A DNA stretch of 55,845 bases from Pedobacter sp. UBA5917 (GTDB taxonomy: Bacteria > Bacteroidota > Bacteroidia > Sphingobacteriales > Sphingobacteriaceae), in the NCBI RefSeq assembly GCF_002432345.1, contig NZ_DJDT01000261.1, positions 1-55,845 of the forward strand, written 5' to 3'. How positions within the stretch are numbered: position 1 is the first letter of the stretch; each line of letters opens with the position of its first letter. A program made the translations under genes and the position numbers. Below, one piece after another: positions 33,448 through 42,597 of this stretch. Under the pieces are notes generated by a model. The model made no database searches, was not told where the DNA came from, and saw only the letters and a list, made by a program, of their open reading frames with translations.

Positions 33448-36400
33448 ATGAATTTTTTTACCCTATTAAACGCCGTATTTAAAATGCGGTGCAAATCAAA
33501 CCAAATGATATTGGTGATGAAGCTAACAGCAATATTTTTATTGGCAGGCCTTTGCCAGGTAAGCGCAGGAGTTTATAGCCAGAACATTACATTGAAACAG
33601 AAAAACGCTTCGATGGATGTTATATTCAGGTCGATTGAGAAACAGAGTAAATATGTTTTTCTATATGATAACCTCGAACTTCAGAACGCCCAAAAGGTGA
33701 GTATCGATGTTAAAAATGCACCTATCGAACAGGTGCTAAATCTTTGTTTTAAAGATCAGCCATTGATCTATAAAATTTTCGATAAAACCATTGTGCTCAA
33801 AAAGCATACGGAAACTGCCCCTGAGTTATTTTTTGAAACCATCCGCGGAAAAGTGGTAGATGAAAATGGCCAGCCCATTGTCGGAGCAAGTGTAACGGTT
33901 AAAGGAACAAAAGTGGGTGCTACCACCGATGCCAATGGTTCATTTTCCATAAATGCCAATGTTGGTGCTACTTTGGTCGTTTCTTTTATCGGTTATAATG
34001 CGCGCGAAATTATCATCGATAGCAACAGGGATTATAATATTGCATTACAGCCGGTTCCAACCGAATTAACAGATGTAGTGGTAACTGCATTGGGTATTAA
34101 ACGTTCGGAAAAATCGTTGGGTTATGCCGTGCAAAAAGTTGCGGGTAAAGATCTGCAGACCGTAAAAGGAGTTGATATCGCGACCTCATTAACAGGCAGG
34201 GTTTCTGGTTTGGTCATCAAAAATTCGACTGAATTCAATGCCCGTCCAACGGTAGAACTACGTGGCGAAAGTGCTTTGCTTGTGGTAGATGGAGTACCTT
34301 ATGGTAATCTTACGCTGAGGGATATCCCTACAGATGATATAGAGAGTATGGACATTCTTAAAGGTCCAACGGCTTCTTCTTTATATGGTTCGAGGGCATC
34401 TGGCGGTGTGCTTTTAATTACCACCAAAAAAGGTGCAGCAGGTAAGGGGCTTTCTATTGATGTAAACAGTAATACCATGGCTTCACTGGGTTATCTTGCC
34501 ATACCAGAAGTACAGAGTTCGTATGGACGTGGTCAAAATGGTGTAATCGATAACGATTATGTGTGGGGCCCAAAGCTTGATGCTGGCAAAACAGCTAGGG
34601 ACTGGAATCCGGTTACCAAACAGTTCGAAGATAATATGCTCCTTACATCGAAAGGTAAAGATAACCTAAAGAATTTCATGTCGACAGGGATTATCTTAAA
34701 CAACAATTTAAGCATTGCCCAGTCAGGCGAAAACGGAAGTTTTAGGATCGGTTTAAACGATATCTATAACAAAGGCCAGTTTCCGAACCAAAACCTGAAT
34801 ATGGTAAACTTGACCATGTCGGGCGAGATGAAACTGAGCGATAAGTTTAAATTGGAAGGCCATATGGGCGTTAGCCGCCGTTGGGCCGATCAGATCTGGG
34901 GCGGTGGTTATAACAACCAGGGTTACCTTTATCAGTTAATCATGTGGACGGGTACTGAATACGATATCCGTGATTACAAGGATTATTGGAAAGTACCTTA
35001 CAAAACACAGAACTGGATGTACACCAACTGGTATGATAACCCTTATCTAATCGCCAACGAGAAATTAAATGGCATACAGAACAATACCGTAAATGCGAAC
35101 GTTACCGCTAACTATAAAATCAATGATGATTTTAACTTATTGGTACGTTTAGGTTACGATAACTATAACAATAAAACAACCTTCCGTAACCCAACCGCAA
35201 ATATATTTTCTACCAGGGGCGGCGCTGTTAATGGTAGTGGCTGGAACGCAAAAGGAATGTATTCGATACAGGATGCAAGGGGTTTTAGCACCAACGATGA
35301 CGTAATTTTAAGTTATAAAAAGAAACTGAACAAATTTTCGATCGATGCTTTGGCCGGTGGAACTGTTTATTATTATGTTGACGAATCTTTAAGCGGAACA
35401 ACCAAAAACGGATTGATTTCGCCGACTTTTTATTCGCTTGCAGGCTCGGTAGAAGCACCAACAGTTTCGCAGGGCTATGGTACACGTCAGATCAATAGTT
35501 TGTATACAAGGGCATCTTTAGGGTATAACGATGCATTTTTTGTAGATTTTACCGGCAGAAATGACTGGAATTCGGCTCAACCTAAAGAATCGCGTTCTTA
35601 TTTTTATCCATCCATCGGTTCGAGTATCGTGATTTCCGAGTTGGTAAAGCTTCCAAAAGTGATTGATATGTTCAAAGTACGTGGATCTTGGGCCGTATTT
35701 AAAACCGCATTCGATCCGTTTGCCATTAATAAAGCCTATAACACAACTACTGCTGCCTGGAACAGCTTAAATTCTGCAAGTTATCCGAATTATCTTATCG
35801 GACAAGGTTTACTTCCAAGTTCTACCAGAACATATGAGATCGGAGCGGCTGGATATTTATTTAAAAAGCGATTACATTTCGATGTTGCTTATTTTAATAA
35901 ATACTATTACAACAGGCAAACCGACCTGAAGCAGAACGGGAATACGGCATATTTACCAAATACTTCAGGTTTTTCAATGGCTATTATAAACACCCAGGAA
36001 ACTTTTGAAAGGAGGGGAATTGAAATTACCGTTGACGGTTCTGTGATCAAAAACAAAGATTTCGAATGGTACACCACCCTTAACTGGTCTAACCAGCACC
36101 GCTATTATGTAAATCTCGATCCGGTTTATTCCGCCGATAATTTATGGGTTAAAAAAGGCGAAAGATTAGATACCTATACCGATAACTATTGGCTTAAAGA
36201 TCCTCAGGGAAATGTAATCAACGAAAGCGGGCTTCCTGTTTGGAGCGATTATGTGAAAAAATTAGGTTACGGCGAGCCCGATTTCAGTTTTGGTTTTATC
36301 AATAATTTCAGTTATAAAAACTGGTCGTTAGGATTGAATATCGACGGACGTATCGGAGGTTTGATGTATAACTATGTTTATGATAAAATGTTCGATTCTG

Positions 36401-36837
36401 GTACCGCCCCCGAAACTGATAATATTTACCGTTACAACCAGGTGGTTTTGGGACAGAATAATTACATCAGTCAGGGTGTTAAAGTGGTGTCGGGCACGGT
36501 TACTTATGATAAATACGGACAGATTACCAGCGATACCCGTAAATATGCCGTAAATGATGTGCCTGTTGGGTATCAGGATTATGCACAATGGTACAGGGGT
36601 GGCGATAAAAGGGTTCAGAACGAATCTTTCGTAAAACTGCGCGAGGTTTCGATAGGTTACCGTTTACCCTCAAAAACGGCAAGCAGTTTAGGTTTAAAGA
36701 ACGCTTCTTTCTCTTTAACCGGTCAGAACCTGTTTATGTGGACCAATTTCAAATATTCCGATCCAGATGTTGATACCGAAAATTTAAATTCGCCATCAAT
36801 GCGCATGGTAGGCTTTAACGTAAAAGTAGGTTTCTAG
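33448..36837 (+). CDS. SusC/RagA family TonB-dependent receptor with STN domain
   Basis: A 1129-residue outer-membrane transporter. After a long signal region (cleavage near VYSQ, about 45) come an STN/secretin-like domain (about 50-115) that signals to FecR, a carboxypeptidase-regulatory-like domain (about 128-210; IRGKVVDENGQPIVGASVTVKGT), a plug (about 215-345; LRGESALLVVDGVPYGNL, DILKGPTASSLYGSRASGGVLLITTKKG) and a large barrel ending FNVKVGF. STN-bearing SusC proteins are the inducible kind controlled by FecI/FecR. It forms the pore of a complex closed by the SusD lid encoded 28 bases on. The substrate is unknown; no glycanase is nearby, so an oligosaccharide, peptide or another ligand is possible. 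Confidence 0.95.
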   Translation: MNFFTLLNAVFKMRCKSNQMILVMKLTAIFLLAGLCQVSAGVYSQNITLKQKNASMDVIFRSIEKQSKYVFLYDNLELQNAQKVSIDVKNAPIEQVLNLCFKDQPLIYKIFDKTIVLKKHTETAPELFFETIRGKVVDENGQPIVGASVTVKGTKVGATTDANGSFSINANVGATLVVSFIGYNAREIIIDSNRDYNIALQPVPTELTDVVVTALGIKRSEKSLGYAVQKVAGKDLQTVKGVDIATSLTGRVSGLVIKNSTEFNARPTVELRGESALLVVDGVPYGNLTLRDIPTDDIESMDILKGPTASSLYGSRASGGVLLITTKKGAAGKGLSIDVNSNTMASLGYLAIPEVQSSYGRGQNGVIDNDYVWGPKLDAGKTARDWNPVTKQFEDNMLLTSKGKDNLKNFMSTGIILNNNLSIAQSGENGSFRIGLNDIYNKGQFPNQNLNMVNLTMSGEMKLSDKFKLEGHMGVSRRWADQIWGGGYNNQGYLYQLIMWTGTEYDIRDYKDYWKVPYKTQNWMYTNWYDNPYLIANEKLNGIQNNTVNANVTANYKINDDFNLLVRLGYDNYNNKTTFRNPTANIFSTRGGAVNGSGWNAKGMYSIQDARGFSTNDDVILSYKKKLNKFSIDALAGGTVYYYVDESLSGTTKNGLISPTFYSLAGSVEAPTVSQGYGTRQINSLYTRASLGYNDAFFVDFTGRNDWNSAQPKESRSYFYPSIGSSIVISELVKLPKVIDMFKVRGSWAVFKTAFDPFAINKAYNTTTAAWNSLNSASYPNYLIGQGLLPSSTRTYEIGAAGYLFKKRLHFDVAYFNKYYYNRQTDLKQNGNTAYLPNTSGFSMAIINTQETFERRGIEITVDGSVIKNKDFEWYTTLNWSNQHRYYVNLDPVYSADNLWVKKGERLDTYTDNYWLKDPQGNVINESGLPVWSDYVKKLGYGEPDFSFGFINNFSYKNWSLGLNIDGRIGGLMYNYVYDKMFDSGTAPETDNIYRYNQVVLGQNNYISQGVKVVSGTVTYDKYGQITSDTRKYAVNDVPVGYQDYAQWYRGGDKRVQNESFVKLREVSIGYRLPSKTASSLGLKNASFSLTGQNLFMWTNFKYSDPDVDTENLNSPSMRMVGFNVKVGF

Positions 36838-36864
36838 TTATTTATTGATTTTTAAGAAAATTTT

Positions 36865-38421
36865 ATGAAAAGTAAATTTTTAAAATATACCCTGTTATTG
36901 CCTGCTTTGGCATTGATCAGTAATGGCTGTAATAAGTTCGACGATATTAATACCGATCCGAACACTACTACGCAGGTAAATTCGGCCATGTTGGCCACAA
37001 ATATGATATTGAACATCACCAGGAGCGACATCAGTTCTACAAAGTCTTTTATGCAACCATTCTTACTGGGTAAATTCCTTACCTGGGGTGAGGGGCAGGA
37101 GAACTTCCAATACAATAAAATCAGCCGTGCCGATTTTGGCAGGATAAGCCTGTTGCGCAACATTGCACCTATGGAAAATTACGCCACCAGCGATGGACTT
37201 AAAAAGTCCTATCAGGCATTGGGCCATTTTATCAGGGCCTGGCAATTTTTTATGACAACCATGCAGGTTGGCGATATTCCTTATACTGATGCCGTTAAAG
37301 GAGAATCGGATGCCATTTTACAGCCTAAATATGATACCCAGAAAAATGTATTTATAGGTATTTTAAACGAACTTGATCAGGCAAATGCTTTATTTGCTAC
37401 AGGCGCTAACTTTGAAGGCGATCCCATTTTTGCAGGGAGTACCGATAAATGGAGAAGGTTAACCAATAGTTTTGAACTGCATGTACTGATCAATCTTTAC
37501 AAAAAAACAGGTGATGCCGATTTAAAAGTGATCGATCGTTTTAAAGATATCGTGGCCAACAGTCCGTTAATGAGGGATTATAATGACAATTTTGCTTTGG
37601 CTTACAATGCTACGGCTGGTCAGAATTACCCTTGGAGTGATGTTCCGGCAGGTTCGGGTAATTCATTCGTAAAATCGAATTATACCATGTTAACCAACGT
37701 ATTGCTCGAACCGTTAAAAGCAACAAACGATAGAAGGTTATTTTATTATGCCAAACCTTCCCAGGTTAAAATTAATGCGGGTGTTTCACAATCCGATATT
37801 GCTGCTTATCCAAGTGTAGAGCCTTCTGATTCTTTTTCAAGTTTACAGACCAGGAGGGTAAATAAAGATTATACCGATATTAACCTCAGGTACGTAAACC
37901 TGGTTAATGCAGAACCGGTAGGTGTTTTTAACTATTGGGATTTACAGTTTATCCTTGCCGAAGCTACCATCCGCGGCTGGATAACCGGTATCGATGCACA
38001 AACCTATTACGCAAACGGAATCACCAATTCGATGAAATTTATAGCGCAGTACACACCCGATCTTTCTGATTACAACCATAATATGAAGATGGATGCTGCT
38101 TATATTGCTGCTTTTCCGGCTACGGTTGCCTTAACCGGCACCACCGAACAGCAAATTGCGCAGGTGATTACACAGAAGTACCTTGCCAGCTTTTTACAGG
38201 GCAGCAAATACCAGGCATGGTTCGAAAACAGAAGAACAGGTTATCCGGTATTCAAACTTAATTCGTCAACAAATTTAAATTCACCTTCAAGTAATTTTCC
38301 GCTAAGGTGGCTTTATCCATCAAATGAGCTGAGTTATAATTCGGCAAATCTATCTGCTGCGGTGGCCAGCCAATATGGTGGCAGCGATGATGTGAACCTA
38401 ACCATGTGGCTTTTAAAATAA
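36865..38421 (+). CDS. SusD/RagB family nutrient-binding lipoprotein
   Basis: A 518-residue surface lipoprotein (signal ending ISNGC, C22). It belongs to the SusD-like 2 group: NKFDDINTDPNTTTQV at the N-terminus, TPR-like helices around residues 80-200 (YQALGHFIRAWQFFMTTMQVGDIPYTDA), and a C-terminal RWLYPSNELSYN that is typical of this branch. It closes the SusC barrel as a hinged lid and binds the ligand at the cell surface. It follows susC by 28 bases and is followed by a strong terminator, so the operon ends without any degrading enzyme. Confidence 0.94.
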   Translation: MKSKFLKYTLLLPALALISNGCNKFDDINTDPNTTTQVNSAMLATNMILNITRSDISSTKSFMQPFLLGKFLTWGEGQENFQYNKISRADFGRISLLRNIAPMENYATSDGLKKSYQALGHFIRAWQFFMTTMQVGDIPYTDAVKGESDAILQPKYDTQKNVFIGILNELDQANALFATGANFEGDPIFAGSTDKWRRLTNSFELHVLINLYKKTGDADLKVIDRFKDIVANSPLMRDYNDNFALAYNATAGQNYPWSDVPAGSGNSFVKSNYTMLTNVLLEPLKATNDRRLFYYAKPSQVKINAGVSQSDIAAYPSVEPSDSFSSLQTRRVNKDYTDINLRYVNLVNAEPVGVFNYWDLQFILAEATIRGWITGIDAQTYYANGITNSMKFIAQYTPDLSDYNHNMKMDAAYIAAFPATVALTGTTEQQIAQVITQKYLASFLQGSKYQAWFENRRTGYPVFKLNSSTNLNSPSSNFPLRWLYPSNELSYNSANLSAAVASQYGGSDDVNLTMWLLK

Positions 38422-38429
38422 CTGAATTG

Positions 38430-38459
38430 AAAAATCCTTCTGGAAACAGAAGGATTTTT
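38430..38459 (+). terminator. Terminator after susD
   Basis: A 13-bp perfect stem (38430-38442 with 38447-38459) with a GAAA tetraloop and a run of nine T. It ends the sigma-fecR-susCD region. Confidence 0.88.
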
Positions 38460-38551
38460 TTTTGTAATATTTAAAGTAAAAAAGTAGTTCATACGTCATG
38501 TATATTTGAAAGCTGTTTTTAATGGCAAAATGGATACCTTATTTAAATTAA

Positions 38552-39646
38552 ATGATTGCAGTTTATATAGTGATTTTTTTGGCGACTGTTTTTTTTATCA
38601 TCACCAATCTTCCGGTTTTTGGCCGCTTACCAAGAGGGCAGCGCCTTTCTAAAATCAAACATTTAGCCATTTATAGCGATGGCGCATTGCAAAACCAGTC
38701 TTTTACACCAATGCAGCCTGAAGGCGTAAGCTTTTTTAAAATTCTGAAAGCTTTCTTTTTTGAAAAACACCCAAACAGATCGCCGGATAAGGCGCTACCT
38801 TTTGTAACGCCCGATATTGCAGGAAAGCCTAAAAGCGATTCGCCTGAAATTATCTGGTTCGGACATTCTTCTTACCTCATCAAAGCAGATGGCTTGAGGA
38901 TCTTGGTTGATCCGATTTTTAGTAAAACACCATCACCTTTTTCGTTTATCGGCAGCAAGGCTTTTAAAGGAACCGATGTGGTTAAAGCAGATCATTTTAA
39001 GGCTATTGACGTACTGCTTATCACGCACGATCATTACGACCATTTAGATTATCAGAGCATTCTGGAAATTGCCCCACAGGCCAAAACCATTGTTACTTCA
39101 CTGGGTGTTGGCTCGCATCTGGAACGCTGGGGAATTAAAACAGAAAAAATCAACGAACTGAGCTGGAGCCAATCCATTACGCTATTTGATCATTTGAAGT
39201 TTACCGCAGTACCCGCGAGGCATTTTACTGGTAGAAAATTTAAAAGAAACCAGACCCTTTGGTCGGCATTTATATTGCAAACCGTTAACTGTAAATTGTT
39301 TTTAGGTGGCGATTCGGGCTACGATACCCATTTTGCCAAAATAGGAGAAGAATTTGGCCCTTTTGACCTCGCATTATTAGAATGTGGACAATATAATGCC
39401 TACTGGCCTTACATCCACATGTTTCCTGAAGATACGATACAAGCCGCTATTGATTTAAAAGCAAAAGCATTGATGCCTGTGCATTGGGCTAAATTTAGCC
39501 TGGCCATGCACACCTGGGATGATCCCATTAAAAGGGTGGTTGTAGCAGCTGCGGCAAAACAATTTCCATTGGTTACGCCCAAATTAGGTGAAACGGTTAC
39601 TCTGAATGGCAATTTGCCGACCGATAATTGGTGGCTTGTAAAATAA
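38552..39646 (+). CDS. MBL-fold metallohydrolase (NAPE-PLD/UlaG-like)
   Basis: A 364-residue metallo-beta-lactamase-fold hydrolase. The metal site is clear: HDHYDH at 159-164 in LLITHDHYDHLDYQSI, then VPARHFTGR, GGDSGYD and PVHWAKFSL. An N-terminal hydrophobic segment (about 3-22) probably anchors it in the inner membrane. The layout with IIWFGHSSYLIKADGLRILVDPIF is that of the N-acyl-phosphatidylethanolamine phospholipase D-like group, so phospholipid cleavage is possible, but the substrate is not proven. The next small gene follows after 54 bases and may share its transcript. Confidence 0.88.
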   Translation: MIAVYIVIFLATVFFIITNLPVFGRLPRGQRLSKIKHLAIYSDGALQNQSFTPMQPEGVSFFKILKAFFFEKHPNRSPDKALPFVTPDIAGKPKSDSPEIIWFGHSSYLIKADGLRILVDPIFSKTPSPFSFIGSKAFKGTDVVKADHFKAIDVLLITHDHYDHLDYQSILEIAPQAKTIVTSLGVGSHLERWGIKTEKINELSWSQSITLFDHLKFTAVPARHFTGRKFKRNQTLWSAFILQTVNCKLFLGGDSGYDTHFAKIGEEFGPFDLALLECGQYNAYWPYIHMFPEDTIQAAIDLKAKALMPVHWAKFSLAMHTWDDPIKRVVVAAAAKQFPLVTPKLGETVTLNGNLPTDNWWLVK

Positions 39647-39700
39647 AAACTAAACAATAAAGCTTTAATGCTGTTTAATTTCTAAACTCAAATAAGAATT

Positions 39701-40063
39701 ATGAAAACTGATCTTGTAGAAATTTTCCAGACCATTAGGGCAGGCATACAACCTTACGCAACGCGTGGTTATACCGTACATGAGAACTCTGAAACCGGAT
39801 ACGATCTTTACAGTGAGAAAAATGTAGAATCGAATGGCGAAAAAGTAACCGAACGGTTTTTTACAGGAGTTTATATTAATGGGAGCGAGGTAGAAGTTAA
39901 AGTGAATACCTCCGAATTTACCACCAAAAACCATGAGCTGGTTAATTTCGGTGATAATACCGCCGGATTGAAAATTACCCGGCTAGACGATGCTAAGTTA
40001 AAGGAAGTTGAGACTTTGATCGAGATTATCCACGCGAACTTTAAAGAAAAAGAGTGGATTTAA
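39701..40063 (+). CDS. Conserved hypothetical protein
   Basis: A 120-residue soluble protein, MKTDLVEIFQTIRAGIQPYA, mixed alpha/beta, with a charged C-terminal helix (DDAKLKEVETLIEIIHANFKEKEWI). There is no signal peptide or membrane segment and no recognised family. It lies between the MBL hydrolase and the miaA-coupled gene, all on the plus strand. A TAAATTTG promoter box begins 13 bases after its stop, so it is likely the end of the MBL unit. Confidence 0.65.
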   Translation: MKTDLVEIFQTIRAGIQPYATRGYTVHENSETGYDLYSEKNVESNGEKVTERFFTGVYINGSEVEVKVNTSEFTTKNHELVNFGDNTAGLKITRLDDAKLKEVETLIEIIHANFKEKEWI

Positions 40064-40075
40064 CAATCTGATGGT

Positions 40076-40103
40076 TAAATTTGCGGCAGATAACCCTTCT
40101 GCC
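40076..40103 (+). promoter_or_regulatory. -7 box and leader hairpin before the miaA-coupled gene
   Basis: TAAATTTG at 40076-40083 is a perfect -7 box. It is followed by GGCAGA (40085-40090) and TCTGCC (40098-40103), a 6-bp hairpin that ends 2 bases before the TTG start at 40106. The hairpin is so close that it could limit ribosome entry. Confidence 0.45.
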
Positions 40104-40105
40104 GA

Positions 40106-40888
40106 TTGAATATTTTAAATCCTGCCCCTAACTGGCATCATCAATTAAGTTTAGCATTGGCTAAGCACAATGTTGAATGCCATTTTTTTTTGGAAGACGG
40201 TTTTCAGTTATTACACACCAATAAAAACCTTATTGTAAATCTGCTTGATCTCAATAATCCTTTTAAACCTGCAGATCTGATTAGTTTACAGGATAAATAC
40301 AATCAAAAAGGAGTTAAGCTGGCACATTTATGGGAGGATGTATGGATAACACGCCCTGATCAGGTTTTGGCAAGGATAAAATCACTGATGGGAAACAACA
40401 TCCGTATCCATGGCCGAAAAACCAAGGCTACTAAAATAACCAAACCCATTGCCGATGCTTTTTTGGAAGAAAACCACTTACAGGGACCTGTGAGCAGCCG
40501 GTACAAAATAGGTTTATTCGAAAAAGAAAATCTGGTTGCTGTGGCCACTTTTTCAGCATTACGGAAAATGAACCATAGCGAAAATTATAAATCAGCAGAA
40601 CTGATCCGTTTTGCAGTTAAAGCCGGTTTTTCTATCACTGGCGGCTTAAGTAAGTTAATTGCTTATTTCGCAGAAACCTATAAACCCAATGATGTAATGA
40701 CTTATGCAGACCGCGATTGGTCGGCAGGAGAGGCTTACCTTACATTAGGCTTCGAGCAAACTGCAGTTCTGGAACCACAGGTTTATATTTTGGATGAAAA
40801 TTTGAAGCGTGTGCTTAAAAAAGATAATCAGGTTTCCGTTCAGGAAGTATTTAATACAGGAAGTTTAAAATTCATTCTCAGATTTTAA
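40106..40888 (+). CDS. Phage endonuclease-like/GNAT-like domain protein coupled to miaA
   Basis: A 260-residue soluble protein in two parts. Residues about 1-85 are of unknown type but end in LAHLWEDVW, like the lFEDEW segment of phage endonuclease-like proteins. Residues about 98-245 match the companion domain of those phage proteins: IHGRKTKATKITKPIADAFL, then EENHLQG, GLFEKENLVAVATFSALRK, ELIRFAV, GGLSKLIAYF, TYADRDWS and YLTLGFE. The last part also reads like a GNAT acyltransferase fold. The start is TTG at 40106. Its stop TAA shares its last base with the miaA ATG, so translation is coupled. No function is known; the coupling suggests a link with tRNA, which is inference. Confidence 0.65.
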   Translation: MNILNPAPNWHHQLSLALAKHNVECHFFLEDGFQLLHTNKNLIVNLLDLNNPFKPADLISLQDKYNQKGVKLAHLWEDVWITRPDQVLARIKSLMGNNIRIHGRKTKATKITKPIADAFLEENHLQGPVSSRYKIGLFEKENLVAVATFSALRKMNHSENYKSAELIRFAVKAGFSITGGLSKLIAYFAETYKPNDVMTYADRDWSAGEAYLTLGFEQTAVLEPQVYILDENLKRVLKKDNQVSVQEVFNTGSLKFILRF

Positions 40889-41811
40889 TGGAGCAGTATA
40901 ACCTCATCATCATTTTGGGTGCCACTGCATCGGGCAAAACAAAACTTGCGGTACAGGTTGCCGATGCCCTCAATGGAGAAATTATCAGTGCCGATAGCCG
41001 TCAGGTTTTTAAACGTATGGATGTTGGTACCGGAAAAGACCTTCAGGAATACACCATTAACGGCAAAAATATCCCCTTTCACCTGATCGATATTTTAGAA
41101 CCAGGCGAACGTTACCACGTTGATGCATTTAAAAACGATTTTTATCAGGCTTTCGAAAAAATTAAAGCGCTCAATAAAATGCCTATTCTTTGCGGTGGTA
41201 CAGGTATGTATATCCATAGTTTGCTACAGAACCAAACTTTTACCGCTATTCCGGTTAATCAGGCACTAAGGGAGCAATTAGAACGCTTATCAAAAGAAGA
41301 GCTGATTTCGGAGTTACAACATAGCCAGCATATTGATCATGTAGATCTTTCTTCAAAAAAACGATTGATCAGGGCGCTTGAAATAGTCGATTATTTAACA
41401 GATCATCAACTGGAAACAATCGAAAGACCAGAAATAAAACCCATTATTTTTGGTTTAAAGAATGAAGTAGAGGTTACCAGAGCAAAAATACTGAAACGTT
41501 TGGATGAAAGATTTGCATCAGGATTGATCGAAGAGGTAGAAGCCTTAATCCGTGACGGCATTAGTAAAGAAATGCTGGTATTCTATGGACTGGAATATAA
41601 GTTTATTGTGAATTACCTGGATGGGGACCTCACTTTAGACGAGTTAAAACTTAAACTTGGCATAGCCATTTGCCAGTATGCCAAAAGGCAGAATACGTTT
41701 TTCAGAAAGATGGAAAAGGACGGTACAAACATTATCTGGCTCGATGCATCAGCTTCTCCAAACCATTTAAAACAGCTGGTTTTAGAAAAAGTTTCAATTA
41801 CAGGAAATTAG
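40888..41811 (+). CDS. miaA: tRNA dimethylallyltransferase MiaA
   Basis: A 307-residue enzyme that adds a dimethylallyl group to A37 of tRNAs reading UNN codons. The P-loop GATASGKT is at 11-18. Then come the tRNA/DMAPP motifs SADSRQVFKRMDVGTGK, FHLIDILEPGERYHVDAF and PILCGGTGMYIHSLL, and the C-terminal YAKRQNTFFRKM. Length is normal. Its ATG overlaps the stop of the upstream gene by one base (TAATG), so its translation probably depends on that gene. Confidence 0.96.
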   Translation: MEQYNLIIILGATASGKTKLAVQVADALNGEIISADSRQVFKRMDVGTGKDLQEYTINGKNIPFHLIDILEPGERYHVDAFKNDFYQAFEKIKALNKMPILCGGTGMYIHSLLQNQTFTAIPVNQALREQLERLSKEELISELQHSQHIDHVDLSSKKRLIRALEIVDYLTDHQLETIERPEIKPIIFGLKNEVEVTRAKILKRLDERFASGLIEEVEALIRDGISKEMLVFYGLEYKFIVNYLDGDLTLDELKLKLGIAICQYAKRQNTFFRKMEKDGTNIIWLDASASPNHLKQLVLEKVSITGN

Positions 41812-41868
41812 TTCTTTTTGGTCATCTTAAAGTTGGTTTATCTGTTAAATAGCTTCAAAAAAGGCCTT

Positions 41869-41885
41869 TTGGCACAACCTTTGTA
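41869..41885 (+). promoter_or_regulatory. Sigma-54-like promoter candidate
   Basis: TTGGCACAACCTTTGTA has TGGCAC at 41870-41875 and TTGTA at 41881-41885, with the GG-to-G spacing of the -24/-12 consensus; the -12 C is a T. It is 42 bases before the beta-barrel gene start. Confidence 0.35.
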
Positions 41886-41927
41886 TTTGTTGTAGCATAT
41901 TAGTTTTAACTCAAAATCATCCTTAAA

Positions 41928-42449
41928 ATGAAAACAATTACTAAAATCATTGCTACTTCAGCAGCTGTAGTGGCATTATTTTTTACTACCAATGCCAATG
42001 CTCAATCTCAAAAATTAGGAATAGGATTAACAGCAGGTATCCCAACAAGTGATGCTTATAACTTTGCAGCCGGTATAGATTTACGTTATCAGTTCGATAT
42101 TGATAAACAATTATCAATCCCGGTTACAGCTGGTTATACTAACTTATTTGCTAAAGATTTCACCATTGGAAATACAACTTTCGACGGCGTAGATTACGGA
42201 TACATTCCAGTTAAAGCAGGTGTTAAATACTTTTTTAATCCATCTGGTTCTGGTGTTTACGGTTTAGCTGAGTTAGGTGCCGGTTTTGGAACCAAATCTG
42301 GAAGCGGAACTTCGTTCGTATACTCACCAGCTGTGGGTTATGCATGGAGCAACGGATTGGATTTAGGTGTTAAATATGAAGGTTTAGCACAAAATGGAAC
42401 AAGCACCGGATTTTTCGGTCTGCGTTTAGCTTACGGATTTAGTTTATAA
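41928..42449 (+). CDS. Outer-membrane beta-barrel protein, paralogue 1
   Basis: A 173-residue protein with a signal peptide (MKTITKIIATSAAVVALFFT... cleaved after NAQ or NANA, about 25) and eight or so amphipathic strands. Conserved C-terminal words are GLDLGVKYEG and LRLAYGFSL, ending in an aromatic/hydrophobic residue as needed for BAM recognition. This is the small porin-like OMP_b-brl class; its function is unknown. A sigma-54-like motif lies 42 bases upstream. The next gene is a paralogue with the same signal and C-terminal pattern, so the pair arose by tandem duplication. Confidence 0.85.
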   Translation: MKTITKIIATSAAVVALFFTTNANAQSQKLGIGLTAGIPTSDAYNFAAGIDLRYQFDIDKQLSIPVTAGYTNLFAKDFTIGNTTFDGVDYGYIPVKAGVKYFFNPSGSGVYGLAELGAGFGTKSGSGTSFVYSPAVGYAWSNGLDLGVKYEGLAQNGTSTGFFGLRLAYGFSL

Positions 42450-42470
42450 GCTAAATCCACAATAAAATTG

Positions 42471-42497
42471 AAAGCCTCCTTTATGGGGGCTTTTTTA
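42471..42497 (+). terminator. Terminator after beta-barrel gene 1
   Basis: AAAGCCTCC pairs with GGGGGCTTT (one T-G wobble) around TTTAT, followed by T run. It separates the two paralogous barrel genes. Confidence 0.8.
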
Positions 42498-42597
42498 TTT
42501 CATAAGATTCTGAAAAAAATGAAAACTTAAAAATCCGGTAAAGATATTTTAACGTATATGAATTAAACCCTTAATTAATAACTTAAAATATCTAACA

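Noticed and set aside
33448..36837. Suspected frameshift at the susC start because of the ATGTTTAA in the leader
   Set aside because: The frame from 33448 already has a normal long SusC signal region (LVMKLTAIFLLAGLCQVSA), so no shift is needed.
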